Assembly (NCBI RefSeq): GCF_009498035.1
Contig: NZ_CP034550.1
Span: 2,046,001-2,110,000, forward strand
Direction: 5' to 3'
Length of the DNA: 64,000 bases
From: Saccharothrix syringae
Lineage (GTDB): Bacteria > Actinomycetota > Actinomycetes > Mycobacteriales > Pseudonocardiaceae
Shown here: piece after piece, positions 63,203 to 64,000 of the stretch
Position numbering within the stretch: position 1 is the stretch's first letter
How the letters are laid out: each line of letters begins with the position of its first letter
The notes under the pieces: model-generated
Databases searched by the model: none
Told to the model about the DNA's origin: nothing
Seen by the model: the letters and a program-made list of their open reading frames with translations, nothing else
Position numbers and translations under genes: made by a program

Positions 63203-63839
63203 TCAGCTTTCGCTTGCCGGCCGGAAGATTCCGGCGTGCCGTGTCAGCCGAGGACGCTGCGGACCTGCGGTCGCACTCACGAGCAACTCGGCCCTTCACG
63301 CTACGTACGGCTTCAACCTGCATGGACGGGGTTATCGGCAGGCACAGCGTTGCCGCACCTTGAGCACGTGTGGTCCGGTCGGCAGCTCTCCGACGAGGTC
63401 GTCGCGGCTGTCGACCGGGTCCAGTGCCACGCGCACCAGCCGTTCTCGTGGGACCGGCCGACGTCCACGGCCGCGGGCGGTCGCCGGCTCACTCCGTTCG
63501 GGGATGAACTCCGGATCTCGGGCTGAGGGACTGCGGCCGCAGCCGGGAAGTGCTGGAGCGCACTGACGACGTCCCTCACCCGAACACGTTGCTCATCGCC
63601 CGGTACGACGCCGATGCCGTGAGTGGGCTGCCACGCGACCACGGGCACATGCGGCCGGGCCAACCGGCCCGAGCACCGTTCTAACGGTCGTCTCAGGTTC
63701 GCTCGGTATGAAATGGGCATCGCCGGGCGACGCGGTCCCGTCCTCGCCGGACATGCGCGCTCCACGGCGGCACGGTCGGCGCCGGTCCCGCACCGGACGG
63801 CGGCTGGACCGTCCACGCGACCCCGAAAGGCAGCCGTTC
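63203..63839. other. Non-coding stretch with a dispersed repeat
   Basis: Contains the second copy of the 112-bp repeat (63236-63347). No gene recognised in the remainder. Confidence 0.5.
63236..63347 (+). repeat. Interspersed 112-bp repeat, copy 2
   Basis: Gapless match to 44731-44842, strongest at TGTCAGCCGAGG and over the last 38 bases (CTTCAACCTGCATGGACGGG...GGCAGGCACAG). Confidence 0.65.
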
Positions 63840-64000
63840 ATGATCTCCGTGCTCGTGGTGGACGCCCAGCCGCTGCAGCGCTTCGGGTTTCGCGTGCTGC
63901 TGGAGAGCACCCCCGACACCGAGGTCGTCGGCGAGGCCGAGAACGGCGCCGAGGCCGTTCGGCGGACCACCGAGCTGCATCCGGACGTGGTGCTGATGGA
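63840..64000 (+). CDS. Response regulator, N-terminal part (partial)
   Basis: The first 53 residues of a receiver domain: 'ISVLVVDAQPLQRFGFRVLLE' opening (two segments), 'VVGEAENGAEAVRRT', and 'HPDVVLM', where the phospho-Asp would be in 'PDVVLMD'. The style is that of NarL/LuxR-type regulators. ATG at 63840 with AAAGG about 9 bases upstream. It runs off the window. Confidence 0.85.
   Translation, partial: MISVLVVDAQPLQRFGFRVLLESTPDTEVVGEAENGAEAVRRTTELHPDVVLM

Overview
High GC content, frequent GTG starts, leader-poor genes and many IS relics point to an actinomycete, probably of the Pseudonocardiaceae (Saccharothrix/Actinosynnema/Lentzea-like). This rests on gene content and codon style only; there is no rRNA in the window.

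1-2.8 kb: end of an FxLD-type lanthipeptide locus (lantibiotic dehydratase C-terminus, LanC-like cyclase, isoaspartate-type methyltransferase). The precursor gene is off-window. 2.8-17.2 kb: a defence island on the minus strand. Its five GTGA-coupled genes encode a NERD nuclease-UvrD helicase, a DrmA-like helicase, a DrmB-like DUF1998 protein, a 1050-residue protein that fuses a degenerate SF1 helicase, a complete sigma-70 factor and a GHKL-like domain, and an AIPR protein. A C5-cytosine DNA methyltransferase with an endonuclease III-like iron-sulfur tail follows, and a Vsr endonuclease gene is divergent. It looks like a DISARM relative with its own transcription-factor-like component, and it is the most unusual system here.

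18-22.6 kb: transfer genes of an integrative element (FtsK/TraB translocase, SpdB-like membrane protein, HTH protein), ending at a 3' fragment of tRNA-Pro(GGG) with its native terminator. The orientation implies that everything to the left, including the lanthipeptide and defence genes, may be cargo of one island whose other end is off-window. 22.8-26.4 kb: chromosomal gene fused to a broken integrase, a truncated IS110 element that runs into a two-repeat type I-E CRISPR relic, and other debris.

26.7-39 kb: a biosynthetic gene cluster with radical SAM enzyme, two glycosyltransferases, two MFS transporters, an SDR, a FomD-like DUF402 hydrolase, cytidine deaminase, CYTH enzyme, HAD phosphatase, UDP-glucose dehydrogenase and UDP-glucuronate decarboxylase. 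It suggests a glycosylated, nucleotide-derived product of unknown structure.

39-45 kb: a Hint-metallopeptidase toxin with a putative immunity gene, an eCIS-cargo-like metallopeptidase, a non-autonomous transposon, and two families of interspersed repeats plus a second CRISPR relic. 45-64 kb: ordinary accessory genes (three TetR regulators, two with a clearly paired neighbour, a two-component system with an MFS exporter, GNAT, DUF1963, EAR propeller, ester cyclase, dinucleotide-binding reductase) among decayed IS3, IS4, IS110 and integrase-type transposases. The window ends inside a response-regulator gene.
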